This document shows, piece by piece, positions 1 to 7,122 of a stretch of DNA of 30,796 nucleotides. Both the position numbers and the translations under genes were made by a program. How positions within the stretch are numbered: position 1 is the stretch's first letter; every line of letters starts with the position of its first letter. The notes under the pieces are model-generated. The model had not been told where the DNA came from, made no database searches, and worked only from the letters and a program-made list of their open reading frames with translations. Source of the stretch: DATCIH01 sp036507955 (lineage in GTDB: Bacteria > Bacillota > Clostridia > Clostridiales > Clostridiaceae); the NCBI GenBank assembly GCA_036507955.1, contig DATCIH010000033.1, positions 1 to 30,796 of the forward strand, written 5' to 3'.

Positions 1-86
1 GAACACTTTTTCTTTTTATCATAGTAGCCATCGACGATAGATACATAAATTCTTCCGGATTTTTGAGGAGTTCTTTTTAGATACAT
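1..86 (-). CDS. IS1634-like transposase, N-terminal fragment (runs off left edge)
   Basis: Twenty-eight codons are visible on the minus strand from an ATG at 86-84 to the window edge. The peptide begins MYLKRTPQKSGRIYVSIVDG and continues YYDKKKKC, which resembles the N-terminus of IS1634-family (DDE) transposases as I remember them (typically M-x-x-K-K-T-x-x-x-x-G-R-x-Y-L-x-I-V-x-G-Y). AAAGGACGG lies about 8 bases upstream of the ATG as a good ribosome binding site, and a TATAAT -10 lies about 30 bases upstream. The family call rests on this short stretch only. Whether the full gene is intact cannot be seen. Confidence 0.65.
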   Translation of the reverse strand, partial: MYLKRTPQKSGRIYVSIVDGYYDKKKKC

Positions 87-115
87 TCGCGACACCGTCC
101 TTTGATATTACCTAT

Positions 116-121
116 ATTATA
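116..121 (-). promoter_or_regulatory. Possible -10 box of the transposase gene
   Basis: A perfect TATAAT on the minus strand sits 30 bases upstream of the transposase ATG and just upstream of its ribosome binding site. No good -35 hexamer is visible at 16-18 bases, so only the -10 is called. Confidence 0.4.
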
Positions 122-175
122 CCATAATACGATTTAATACGCTATACAATTACGACTAAAATATAAAATAAAAAT

Positions 176-210
176 ACCCGAAACCACTAGCAGAATCAAT
201 GGATTCGGGT
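176..210. repeat. Inverted repeat ACCCGAA ... TTCGGGT
   Basis: ACCCGAA (176-182) pairs perfectly with TTCGGGT (204-210) around a 21-base loop. The right arm lies inside the first copy of the 50-bp tandem duplication. The second copy carries TTGGGGT at the same place, which breaks the pairing. It may be a hairpin in the insertion sequence end, but its role is unknown. Confidence 0.5.
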
Positions 211-292
211 TATAGTAATCTAAATGTTGCTGCAAAACTAGGGAATCAATGGATTGGGGTTATAGTAATCTAAATGTTGCTGCAAAACTAGG
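193..292. repeat. 50-bp direct tandem duplication, possible IS end
   Basis: Copies 193-242 and 243-292 are identical except for C206 versus G256. The unit reads GAATCAATGGATT at its start and TTGCTGCAAAACTAGG at its end. It lies just outside the transposase gene, so it may be the insertion sequence terminus captured twice, or duplicated target DNA; IS1634-type elements are known for long target duplications. No other copy was seen in this window. Confidence 0.75.
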
Positions 293-452
293 GAGCTCCC
301 TTCTATCCCTGATATTGTATTTGTGCTTTTATATTAACTGTGGTAAGCTGAGATTTTAGAATGCAAAAAATGTTTGCTTTTATTTAGGTGCAAGAAAGTC
401 TTGTACTTTATAAATTTTAAAATATTTTTAATAAAAATAGAGGTAAAACAAA

Positions 453-818
453 ATGAATAAAGAACAAGAAAAAAAATGTCATCTAATAATCCATACTGCC
501 TCCACCGGAGCCGCGGCGGTAGGAGCGGGGTTAGCTCAATTACCAGGATCCGACAATGCTATGATCGTACCTATGCAAGCTGGAATGATTTTATCTTTAG
601 GAGCCGTCTTTGGTATTGAACTATCTGAAACTGTTGCAAAAACATTTCTAGCTACGACTACTGCAACTATGGTAGGTAGAGGAATCTCACAAGTTCTAGT
701 TGGTTGGATACCAGGCATAGGAAACCTGTTTAATGCTACAACAGCAGCCGGAGTTACAGAAACAATAGGTTGGACTATAGCAAAGAACTTTGATAAATTT
801 AAAGAACAAAATCTTTGA
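453..818 (+). CDS. Small Gly/Ala-rich membrane protein, possibly DUF697-like
   Basis: A 121-residue protein of unknown function. After a charged start (MNKEQEKKCH), residues about 12-55 and 60-110 are hydrophobic and rich in Gly, Ala and Thr, with motifs AAAVGAGLAQLPGSDNA and VGWIPGIGNLFNATTAA. The pattern resembles small DUF697/YcjF-type membrane proteins found alone or beside GTPases, but no GTPase domain is present here, so this is a weak family guess. A ribosome binding site (ATAGAGG) precedes the ATG by 9 bases. The first third is unusually GC-rich for this window (runs such as GCCGCGGCGG near 511). It lies between an IS fragment and two genes with foreign codon use, and may have arrived with them. 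Expression looks likely; function is not assigned. Confidence 0.75.
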   Translation: MNKEQEKKCHLIIHTASTGAAAVGAGLAQLPGSDNAMIVPMQAGMILSLGAVFGIELSETVAKTFLATTTATMVGRGISQVLVGWIPGIGNLFNATTAAGVTETIGWTIAKNFDKFKEQNL

Positions 819-860
819 TATTTCATTTGGTCAACTTCTGAATTCATGGAGGAATATAAT

Positions 861-1817
861 ATGGTATCACAGAATACAAACAAACAACCTATGCGAGTTA
901 AACTAATTTTTAATCCTATAGCTGGGTCAAATGATGAATCACCAGTGCAGCTCATGGATGTGATTAAAGAAATGCAGGCCTGGAAGCTTATACCTGAACC
1001 CTATTTGATTGAACCGGATTGTGATCTTACTGAAGTGGTGAAGGACGCAATTGCAGATGGAATTCGTATGATTGTCGTTTGCGGTGGAGATGGTACAGTA
1101 TCTTCTGTTGCTAGAGCCATGATTGGTAAAAAAGCTACCTTTGGCATTATCCCAGCGGGTACACGAAACAATGTTGCACTTAGCTTAGGTATCCCGACAG
1201 ATATTCCTCAGGCAATTGCTATTTTGCGAAAGGGACGACGTATAAAAGTAGATATTGGCATCAGTACTTGTGAAGATATAAGTACACCTTTTATAGAGCT
1301 TTGTTCAGTAGGCTTGTTTTCAACACTTTTTTCAGCTGGAGATGATATTCAGCATGGTAATATTGCACGATTAGGCGATTTTCTCACATCGTTGACCACC
1401 ACTCCGCCCTCTGAGATACATCTTTTGCTAGAGGATAAACAGGAAATCCAAAAGTTAGGACATATAGTATTAGTTTCAAACATGCCCTTTGTTGGTCTCA
1501 ATTATCAAGTTGGTTCTCCAGATTCGTATAATGATGGCTTACTGGATGTGTTGTTTTTTGCTGATTTATCAAAACTTGATTTGATGGGTTATGTTATTAA
1601 AGGACCAGGAACGAGTAAGCAGGAGGATTCTCGTATTCAGCACTTCAGGGTACGCAAAGTAATAATTAATACTAATCCTGCTATGCCTATTATGGCGGAT
1701 GGGATAAGCATTGGAGAGGGTTCGGTTCGAATAGAAGTACGTAAACATGCTTTGACTATAATGGCTGGAACATCACCAAATGAGTTAAATGAGTCCGGTG
1801 AAAGCCTTGAAAAATAA
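861..1817 (+). CDS. Diacylglycerol kinase-family lipid kinase (YegS/LCB5 type)
   Basis: Predicted to phosphorylate a lipid such as diacylglycerol at the membrane surface using ATP. An ATG at 846 overlaps the ribosome binding site GGAGGAA (848-854), which is correctly spaced for the ATG at 861, so 861 is chosen and gives 318 residues, normal for the family. Family signatures are the N-terminal NPIAGSND stretch (about 18-25), the nucleotide-binding CGGDGT (about 74-79) and IPAGTRNN (about 97-104). A later segment near PIMADG fits the second lipid-kinase subdomain. It overlaps the PAP2 gene by 29 bases, so the two are surely co-expressed. Eleven of its 13 arginine codons are CGN, unlike the AGA/AGG habit of most of the window, which suggests transfer. 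The exact lipid substrate cannot be told. Confidence 0.92.
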   Translation: MVSQNTNKQPMRVKLIFNPIAGSNDESPVQLMDVIKEMQAWKLIPEPYLIEPDCDLTEVVKDAIADGIRMIVVCGGDGTVSSVARAMIGKKATFGIIPAGTRNNVALSLGIPTDIPQAIAILRKGRRIKVDIGISTCEDISTPFIELCSVGLFSTLFSAGDDIQHGNIARLGDFLTSLTTTPPSEIHLLLEDKQEIQKLGHIVLVSNMPFVGLNYQVGSPDSYNDGLLDVLFFADLSKLDLMGYVIKGPGTSKQEDSRIQHFRVRKVIINTNPAMPIMADGISIGEGSVRIEVRKHALTIMAGTSPNELNESGESLEK

Positions 1818-2595
1818 AGATATAATAAAATCTGAGGAAATCAAGATACCTGAACTTGAAATTAATGGGTTATGGAAGAAAATCATAAATAGAATAAGTC
1901 ATGTTTCACATATTTTCTGGATAACTGGCATGACAGTTTTTTTAGTGATACTTTTGAAATTAATGCCATATTATACATGGGAAGTTATCTGGTCAAGTTT
2001 AAAAGCACAAAGGACTTTAGTTATCTTGGTGCTGGGTTTCAGTTTAGTAGCGGTCTCTCTGGTATGGTCAATCGGTCAGCGTATAGATGTTTGGGTTTTT
2101 ATGTATTTTAATATGCATGGGCGAAGGTTACCTTGGATTGATTATATAATGCTGGGTTTTACCCAAATTGGTAATTTCATTTTTGCTTTGATGGTTGCCT
2201 TGATCTTGTTTTTAAGAGGGAACTCTCTTTTAGCTTTTGAGCTAATATTGGGCCTTTTGACCTTAGGGCTGATTGTTCAACTTATGAAAGTTCTTATTCA
2301 CAGAACTCGACCATATATTAGGCTAAAAAATATACGCATTGTAGGTTCACGAGCTAGTGGTCGTTCATTCCCAAGTGGACATACTAGCCAGTCCTTCTTC
2401 ATGGCAACATTGTTGTTACAATATTATCATTTTAATGTTTACGGATGTTTAGGGCTATATGCCATTGCATTGTTAGTTGGTATCACACGTATATATGTAG
2501 GGATGCACTATCCACGGGATGTAATAGCCGGTGCTATACTTGGCACGGCTTGGGGACTTTTGGGAGTGATAGTTAACAGTTATATCTTTATATGA
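1789..2595 (+). CDS. PAP2-family membrane phosphatase
   Basis: A 268-residue integral membrane phosphatase with the complete PAP2 catalytic signature: K167-x6-R174-P175, P195-S-G-H198, and R234-x5-H240-x3-D244. About six membrane segments are visible (roughly 43-60, 76-94, 125-142, 148-166, 215-232, 246-266). Such enzymes remove phosphate from lipid phosphates or undecaprenyl pyrophosphate. Its start lies inside the lipid kinase gene (29-base overlap), which suggests translational coupling and opposing actions on one lipid pool. A GTG at 1798 is an alternative start, and neither start has a strong ribosome binding site. Eight of 14 arginine codons are CGN, again unlike the genes further right. 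Confidence 0.92.
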   Translation: MSPVKALKNKDIIKSEEIKIPELEINGLWKKIINRISHVSHIFWITGMTVFLVILLKLMPYYTWEVIWSSLKAQRTLVILVLGFSLVAVSLVWSIGQRIDVWVFMYFNMHGRRLPWIDYIMLGFTQIGNFIFALMVALILFLRGNSLLAFELILGLLTLGLIVQLMKVLIHRTRPYIRLKNIRIVGSRASGRSFPSGHTSQSFFMATLLLQYYHFNVYGCLGLYAIALLVGITRIYVGMHYPRDVIAGAILGTAWGLLGVIVNSYIFI

Positions 2596-2621
2596 TCCTA
2601 AAGAAAAATGTCCACCAATTT

Positions 2622-3317
2622 TTAATCTATCAGATAAACTCCCAATTCTTTGTAAAATTTTAAATCAATAATATCATTTATAGGAAGCATATTGTCATTT
2701 TCATATTTATGGATTATATTTCTCATATCTTCACTATATATTCCATCTGCAGCACCATTAATATATCCTTTTTCTTTTAATATTATTTGTACCTCATAAA
2801 CATCAGAGCCTATATCTCCTGGTTTTATACGACGGAAATTATTTCCGAAATTACCATTAGGACCACCCCATATCATTACCATAGTACCTATCTTAACCAT
2901 ATCATAAAGTTCTGAAACATCCTTATTATTCATACGTATACAACCATGAGAAGAATTCCAACCAATAGAATTTGGACGTAAAGTACCATGTATACCATAC
3001 GTACCCCAGGGGACATTTAGACCCATCCATCTGCCACCAAACCCTCCAGTCCAAGTACCCTTATTTATAATCTGCCAATTTCCTATTGGAGATGGGGTGG
3101 AGGTTTTTCCTCCCCCAATATTGTAGGTCTTAATTACTTTCCCATCTTGAAAAACAGATAGAATATTTGAAGAAACATCTACCATTAACAAAATAGGCGA
3201 CTTATCATTATAATTGGGAGAGGCAAAAACATTATGGCTAAAGCTAAAATATATAATTATCATTTCTATAAATAGTAAGGATAATAAAACAATAACTATC
3301 TTTGTAAATTTTGACAC
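2622..3317 (-). CDS. L,D-transpeptidase (YkuD) with peptidoglycan-binding tail
   Basis: A cell-wall enzyme that would form 3-3 peptide cross-links or attach proteins to peptidoglycan outside the cell. Of two in-frame GTG codons, the one at 3317 is preferred because GGAGTG (3329-3324) sits 6 bases upstream; the other GTG at 3326 overlaps that site. The 231-residue product has an N-terminal membrane anchor/signal (about 4-32), a YkuD domain (about 41-153) with the HGT (H110) and SHGCIRM motif (catalytic C126), and a C-terminal peptidoglycan-binding type 1-like repeat (about 165-228). It is convergent with the PAP2 gene (26 bases apart) and divergent from the M16 peptidase. Confidence 0.93.
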   Translation of the reverse strand: MSKFTKIVIVLLSLLFIEMIIIYFSFSHNVFASPNYNDKSPILLMVDVSSNILSVFQDGKVIKTYNIGGGKTSTPSPIGNWQIINKGTWTGGFGGRWMGLNVPWGTYGIHGTLRPNSIGWNSSHGCIRMNNKDVSELYDMVKIGTMVMIWGGPNGNFGNNFRRIKPGDIGSDVYEVQIILKEKGYINGAADGIYSEDMRNIIHKYENDNMLPINDIIDLKFYKELGVYLID

Positions 3318-3483
3318 TAATTTCACTCCAATTAAATAATAGCTTATAAAGAATTAATATTGCTAATTTTTAAGGTATATTCCATATACAATTTAAAATA
3401 AATATGATACATTGTATTTATTCTTAATAATAGTAGAAGTAATAACATTACTTTTGATATTATTCAATATTATAGGAGATTTT

Positions 3484-4725
3484 ATGGAGAAAACTAGATT
3501 TAATGCATTTGAAACTGTTTTGGGAAATGGAATACAAATTTGTACGATAAAAAGGAATACTAATGTAACGGCTATTCATATTGGTGTAAAAATAGGATCT
3601 TTATATGAAGCTGACGAAAATAAGGGAATATCTCATTTTATAGAGCATATGCTTTTTAAGGGCACGCTTCATAGGGATAATAAGACATTAAATGATGAAC
3701 TAGAGGATAGAGCAGGAGAGTACAATGCTTATACAGATCATAATTCAACAGTATATAGTATAACTGCACTAGCGGAAGAAACTGAAAAATCCCTTGAGCT
3801 GTTATCTGATATGCTAATTAATTCAAACTTTCCGAGTGATGAGATTGAAAAGGAAAGAGGAGTTATTTTAGCAGAGATTAGATCAACCAAGGATGACATA
3901 GAGGATCTTAGCTTTAAGAAAAGTAAAGAGGCAGCATTTATTAAGGGCCCCCTAAGGTTTGATACTATAGGAGATGAAAAAACAGTTAATTCCTTTAATC
4001 AAGCTAGGCTTATTGAATATTATAAAATGTTTTATGTTCCAAATAATTGCTATATTTCTATTGTATCTCCTTTTGAACATAAGGATATTATTAAAATAAT
4101 AAACAAATATTTCTTGAGTTGGGAAAAGAAAGATTTTAGAAGAAATGATATAATTGTTGAAGAAAATTACCCTTGCAAAAAAATTACTTATAAAAAGGAT
4201 ATAGAACAAAGCACAATTATATATATATATACCTTTCATAATTTGGATAGGAAACAAGAATTGGCCTTGAAGATTTTGAATCATAGGCTGGGAGAGAGTG
4301 CAAATTCTATTCTTTTTAGGAGCCTCCGGGAAGAAAAGGGTTTAGCGTATGATGTATTTTCACAAATGGATATAACTAATAAAGTAAAAACCTTATATAT
4401 TTATACCTCTGTAAGTGAAAATCATATAGAAGAAGCTCTTGCATCAATAGATGAAGCAATAGTCGCTATAGTCAATAGGGAGATTATCTTTGATGCTAAA
4501 GTTATTGATTTAATGAAAAAGGTGTTAAAAACTGCTGTTTACTTTACTATTGAGGATGCCACGGATCTTAGTAATTATGTTCTTCATCAAAAGATCGATG
4601 AAGAAAGTATTTATGAATTTATAGAGGATATGACAAATCTAGATGATATAGAAGCTGAGGATATTTATAAGGTATCAGAAATAGTATTAAGGGAACCTAC
4701 CATCCATATATTACGACCTAATTAG
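3484..4725 (+). CDS. M16-family zinc metallopeptidase
   Basis: A processing-peptidase-like (pitrilysin/insulinase superfamily) protein of 413 residues. The reading frame extends upstream to a TTG at 3412, but the ATG at 3484 follows AGGAG (3474-3478) by 5 bases and begins the conserved MEKTRFNAFETVLGNG segment, so it is chosen. The inverted zinc motif H51-F-I-E54-H55 is intact and E131 is correctly placed as third ligand. The C-terminal M16 half (about 185-400) includes FRSLREEKGLAYDV, the region that completes the active site in a partner subunit. It lies 19 bases before recX. The substrate is unknown; M16 peptidases of Gram-positive bacteria are often cytoplasmic. Confidence 0.93.
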   Translation: MEKTRFNAFETVLGNGIQICTIKRNTNVTAIHIGVKIGSLYEADENKGISHFIEHMLFKGTLHRDNKTLNDELEDRAGEYNAYTDHNSTVYSITALAEETEKSLELLSDMLINSNFPSDEIEKERGVILAEIRSTKDDIEDLSFKKSKEAAFIKGPLRFDTIGDEKTVNSFNQARLIEYYKMFYVPNNCYISIVSPFEHKDIIKIINKYFLSWEKKDFRRNDIIVEENYPCKKITYKKDIEQSTIIYIYTFHNLDRKQELALKILNHRLGESANSILFRSLREEKGLAYDVFSQMDITNKVKTLYIYTSVSENHIEEALASIDEAIVAIVNREIIFDAKVIDLMKKVLKTAVYFTIEDATDLSNYVLHQKIDEESIYEFIEDMTNLDDIEAEDIYKVSEIVLREPTIHILRPN

Positions 4726-4744
4726 ACAAAATAGGAAGTGCTAA

Positions 4745-5389
4745 ATGAAATCTAAAATTACTAAAATAGAAAGTACAAGAAATAAGGATAGAGTAAACGT
4801 ATATGTGGACGAGGAATATTCCTTTTCTGCAAGCCTTGAGGTAGTTTATAAGTGCAAACTGCATGTTGACGATGAAATTGAACTTAAGGAAATACAAGCT
4901 ATTGCAGAGGCGGATAACTATCACAAAGGAAAAGATTATGCTTTAAGAATAATTGAAGTGTATAGTAAAACAAAAAAAGAAATTATTGATAAATTGAAAA
5001 CAAAGGGCTATGATAAGGACACTATATCAAAAATCATAGTCTTTATAGAAGAATATGATTTAATCGATGATAATATTTATGTAGAAAGATTTATAGAGTG
5101 CAAAATGAAGAGTCAAGGAAAGCGAATGATTAAATATAACCTTTTAGCTAAAGGGATACCTGAGGATATTATAGTGAGTAGACTAGCCTTAATTGAGGAG
5201 GCTCAAGAAGAAGATTTAGCAAAAGGCTTAGCATTAAAAAAGTATAATACTTTAAAGAAAAGTGAAACGGATAAGAATAAGTTGTATAAAAAGCTAGGGG
5301 AGTTCCTAACTAGGAAAGGGTATTCACATGATATTATAAAGAAGGTTGTTTCAGAGATATTAAAGGAAGAGTTTGAAGCCTGGAGCTAA
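4745..5389 (+). CDS. recX: RecX, regulator of RecA
   Basis: A 214-residue three-helix-repeat protein that binds RecA filaments and adjusts recombination and SOS activity. The family hallmarks are present: a basic N-terminus MKSKITKIES, the RecX core with KGKDYALRIIEVYSKTKKEI and LKTKGYDKDTI (about 59-92), and further tandem repeats ending RKGYSHDIIKKVV. AGGAAGTG upstream of the ATG serves as ribosome binding site. The gene sits between the M16 peptidase (19 bases upstream) and the transglutaminase-like gene (24 bases downstream), so it is probably co-transcribed. recA is not in the window. Confidence 0.93.
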   Translation: MKSKITKIESTRNKDRVNVYVDEEYSFSASLEVVYKCKLHVDDEIELKEIQAIAEADNYHKGKDYALRIIEVYSKTKKEIIDKLKTKGYDKDTISKIIVFIEEYDLIDDNIYVERFIECKMKSQGKRMIKYNLLAKGIPEDIIVSRLALIEEAQEEDLAKGLALKKYNTLKKSETDKNKLYKKLGEFLTRKGYSHDIIKKVVSEILKEEFEAWS

Positions 5390-5413
5390 TAGTTTTGAAA
5401 AGGAGCAAATAAT

Positions 5414-6565
5414 TTGAACTATATTACGATTTTAATATTTGTTGTATTTTTGTATCCTATTATAAAAGGGTTTATATTAAAATTCTCCTCTAGAAGCGTA
5501 AAAGAGGATTTGCAGGGTATCAATGGAGATATTTCCTTTATAATTGGATTTTTAATAGGTATCTATTATTCAAAGATCACCTTTCTAGAACACAAAGGAG
5601 TACTTTATTCTATAATTTACAAAAACATTTCAAAGGATATATTTAAATATTTTGATAATAAGCCACAGTTAATTTTTATTATAATAATGCCAATTTGTAT
5701 TTTCACTATTTATAAACTTATGGTTATTATTTTGGACTTTATTTGTGAAAAAACAATATTTCCTTTATTTGATGGGTTAGATAAGAACTTATCTAATAAG
5801 AGTGAGTGGATAAGAAGAATATTAGGAGCTATTTTTTCAATACCAAAAGCTCTTTGTTATCTAATAATTATAGTGTTTTTATTAAACTTTTTATCTTTAT
5901 TCAATATGAATAAAACCTTCAATAAGGATCTTACAAACTCTCCAGTATATAATTATTTTTGTCAAGAATTAATCATTCCCATTACAAATTCCAATCTTGC
6001 AAGACAGTTACCTAGTATTATAAATAATTCCTTGAAAGTTGTTGAAAAAAAAGGTTCAACTAATGGCATAAATTCAAGTGAAGTAATTGTATATTATAAT
6101 GGGGTCACTTTGGATGAAGCGGTAAAGTCTAATAAAAATATAGATAGCTTTTCAAAAAAACTTTGCCTAGGTAAAAGTATAACTAAAGACAAAGCTAAAA
6201 TTTTATATGATTGGGTAGGCGAGAACATTAGCTATGACAATACTAAAGCTGAAGAGGTTGTAAACAATGATTATAGTATTAAATCAGGAGCCATCCCAAC
6301 TTATGAAACAGGAAAAGGTATATGCTTAGATTATTCCAGTCTTTATATAGCTATGTGTAGAGCGAGCAACATAAAGGTTAGATTGATAACAGGGGAGGGC
6401 TTTAACGGAGTAAGCTGGGTAAGCCATGCTTGGAATCAAGTTTATCTGGTAGAGGAAAATAGATGGATAAATGTTGATACTACCTTTTATAAGGGCGGTA
6501 ATTATTTTGATTCAAGAAGGTTTAATCTAGATCATAAACTTCAAGATATAGCAGGTACCTTCTGA
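5414..6565 (+). CDS. Membrane-anchored transglutaminase-like cysteine protein
   Basis: A 383-residue protein starting at TTG, chosen because AAAAGGAG (ending 5405) lies 8 bases upstream. Four hydrophobic segments in the first half (about 4-20, 41-52, 86-110, 137-163) anchor it. The C-terminal part (about 255-360) is a transglutaminase/peptidase-like core with a full Cys-His-Asp triad: C304 in KGICLDYSSLY, H338 in SHAWNQVY, D355 in WINVDTTF. Such domains usually act as proteases, amidases or cross-linkers; the substrate here is unknown. The N-terminal half resembles CvpA-like multi-pass regions only loosely. It probably belongs to the M16-recX transcription unit and ends 3 bases from a convergent gene. 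Confidence 0.88.
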   Translation: MNYITILIFVVFLYPIIKGFILKFSSRSVKEDLQGINGDISFIIGFLIGIYYSKITFLEHKGVLYSIIYKNISKDIFKYFDNKPQLIFIIIMPICIFTIYKLMVIILDFICEKTIFPLFDGLDKNLSNKSEWIRRILGAIFSIPKALCYLIIIVFLLNFLSLFNMNKTFNKDLTNSPVYNYFCQELIIPITNSNLARQLPSIINNSLKVVEKKGSTNGINSSEVIVYYNGVTLDEAVKSNKNIDSFSKKLCLGKSITKDKAKILYDWVGENISYDNTKAEEVVNNDYSIKSGAIPTYETGKGICLDYSSLYIAMCRASNIKVRLITGEGFNGVSWVSHAWNQVYLVEENRWINVDTTFYKGGNYFDSRRFNLDHKLQDIAGTF

Positions 6566-6568
6566 TCA

Positions 6569-6916
6569 TTATTTATGATTTTCAAGAAGCAACTTTATTG
6601 CTTTATCGCAATCTGTATCTTCATGATTAAGAGCCCAGGAAGAATTAAAGTAAATCAATGCTTTTTTCTTATCCTTAAGCATTGCATAGCAATATGCTAG
6701 ATTAAAATAATATTTGCTATCGCTTCTTCTTATAAGCGCTGATTTAAATAAAGGAATAGCCTCTTTATAGTCTTTAAGCTTTATTAAACATACACCACAG
6801 TTATAAAGAGCTGCTGTTATATTTTCTCTTTCTTCTAGGGCTTTTTGATAAAGAAAAAGAGCACCTTTATAATCTTGGGTATAATACATATCCTTTGCTT
6901 TTTCGAAATAATCCAT
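6569..6916 (-). CDS. Small tetratricopeptide-repeat protein
   Basis: A 115-residue protein made almost only of TPR helices, about three repeats: DYFEKAKDMYYTQDYKGALF (2-21), ALYNCGVCLIKLKDYKEAIP (36-55) and YYFNLAYCYAMLKDKKKALI (69-88). TPRs bind partner proteins; there is no signal peptide, so it should be cytoplasmic. GGAGGG is well placed before the ATG at 6916. It is convergent with the transglutaminase-like gene and divergent from the activase gene. The partner cannot be guessed from context. Confidence 0.88.
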   Translation of the reverse strand: MDYFEKAKDMYYTQDYKGALFLYQKALEERENITAALYNCGVCLIKLKDYKEAIPLFKSALIRRSDSKYYFNLAYCYAMLKDKKKALIYFNSSWALNHEDTDCDKAIKLLLENHK

Positions 6917-6968
6917 GGTAGACCCTCCAGTATAAATTTGTATTTAACTATATTCTCAGACTTTATAA

Positions 6969-6998
6969 TTTATATCCATAATTGTTATATATATACAA
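6969..6998 (-). promoter_or_regulatory. Probable promoter of the TPR gene
   Basis: On the minus strand TTGTAT (6998-6993) and TATAAA (6974-6969) are separated by 18 bases, about 50 bases upstream of the TPR start codon. This is a sigma-A-like arrangement read by eye. Confidence 0.45.
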
Positions 6999-7043
6999 TA
7001 AAATTAATAATTTATTAATGGTAAACCTCATAAATAAAGTCAG

Positions 7044-7072
7044 TTGAATAAACACGAACAAGGATATATAAT
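7044..7072 (+). promoter_or_regulatory. Sigma-A-type promoter of the activase gene
   Basis: TTGAAT (7044-7049), a 17-base spacer and a perfect TATAAT (7067-7072) lie about 50 bases before the start of the long activase gene. Confidence 0.7.
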
Positions 7073-7122
7073 AGAATATGAGTTACTCTTCATAAATATT
7101 ATAGAAAAGTAGGTAGATTAAT

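Larger units (their letters stand above)
87..452. other. Gene-free stretch between transposase and first plus-strand gene
   Basis: I see no coding region here. It holds the probable leader and outer end of the insertion sequence, an inverted repeat (176-210), a 50-bp tandem duplication (193-292), a perfect 12-bp palindrome AGGGAGCTCCCT at 290-301, and an AT-rich leader before the gene at 453 (ribosome binding site ATAGAGG at 437-443). No promoter for the 453 gene is convincing. Confidence 0.6.

Noticed and set aside
536..955. 139-codon minus-strand frame opposite the first plus-strand gene
   Set aside because: It is antisense to a gene with a good ribosome binding site and overlaps the start of the lipid kinase gene; no family resemblance.
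3412..3483. N-terminal hydrophobic extension of the M16 peptidase from a TTG codon
   Set aside because: It looks like a signal anchor, but the TTG lacks a ribosome binding site, while the ATG at 3484 has AGGAG at good spacing and starts the conserved domain.
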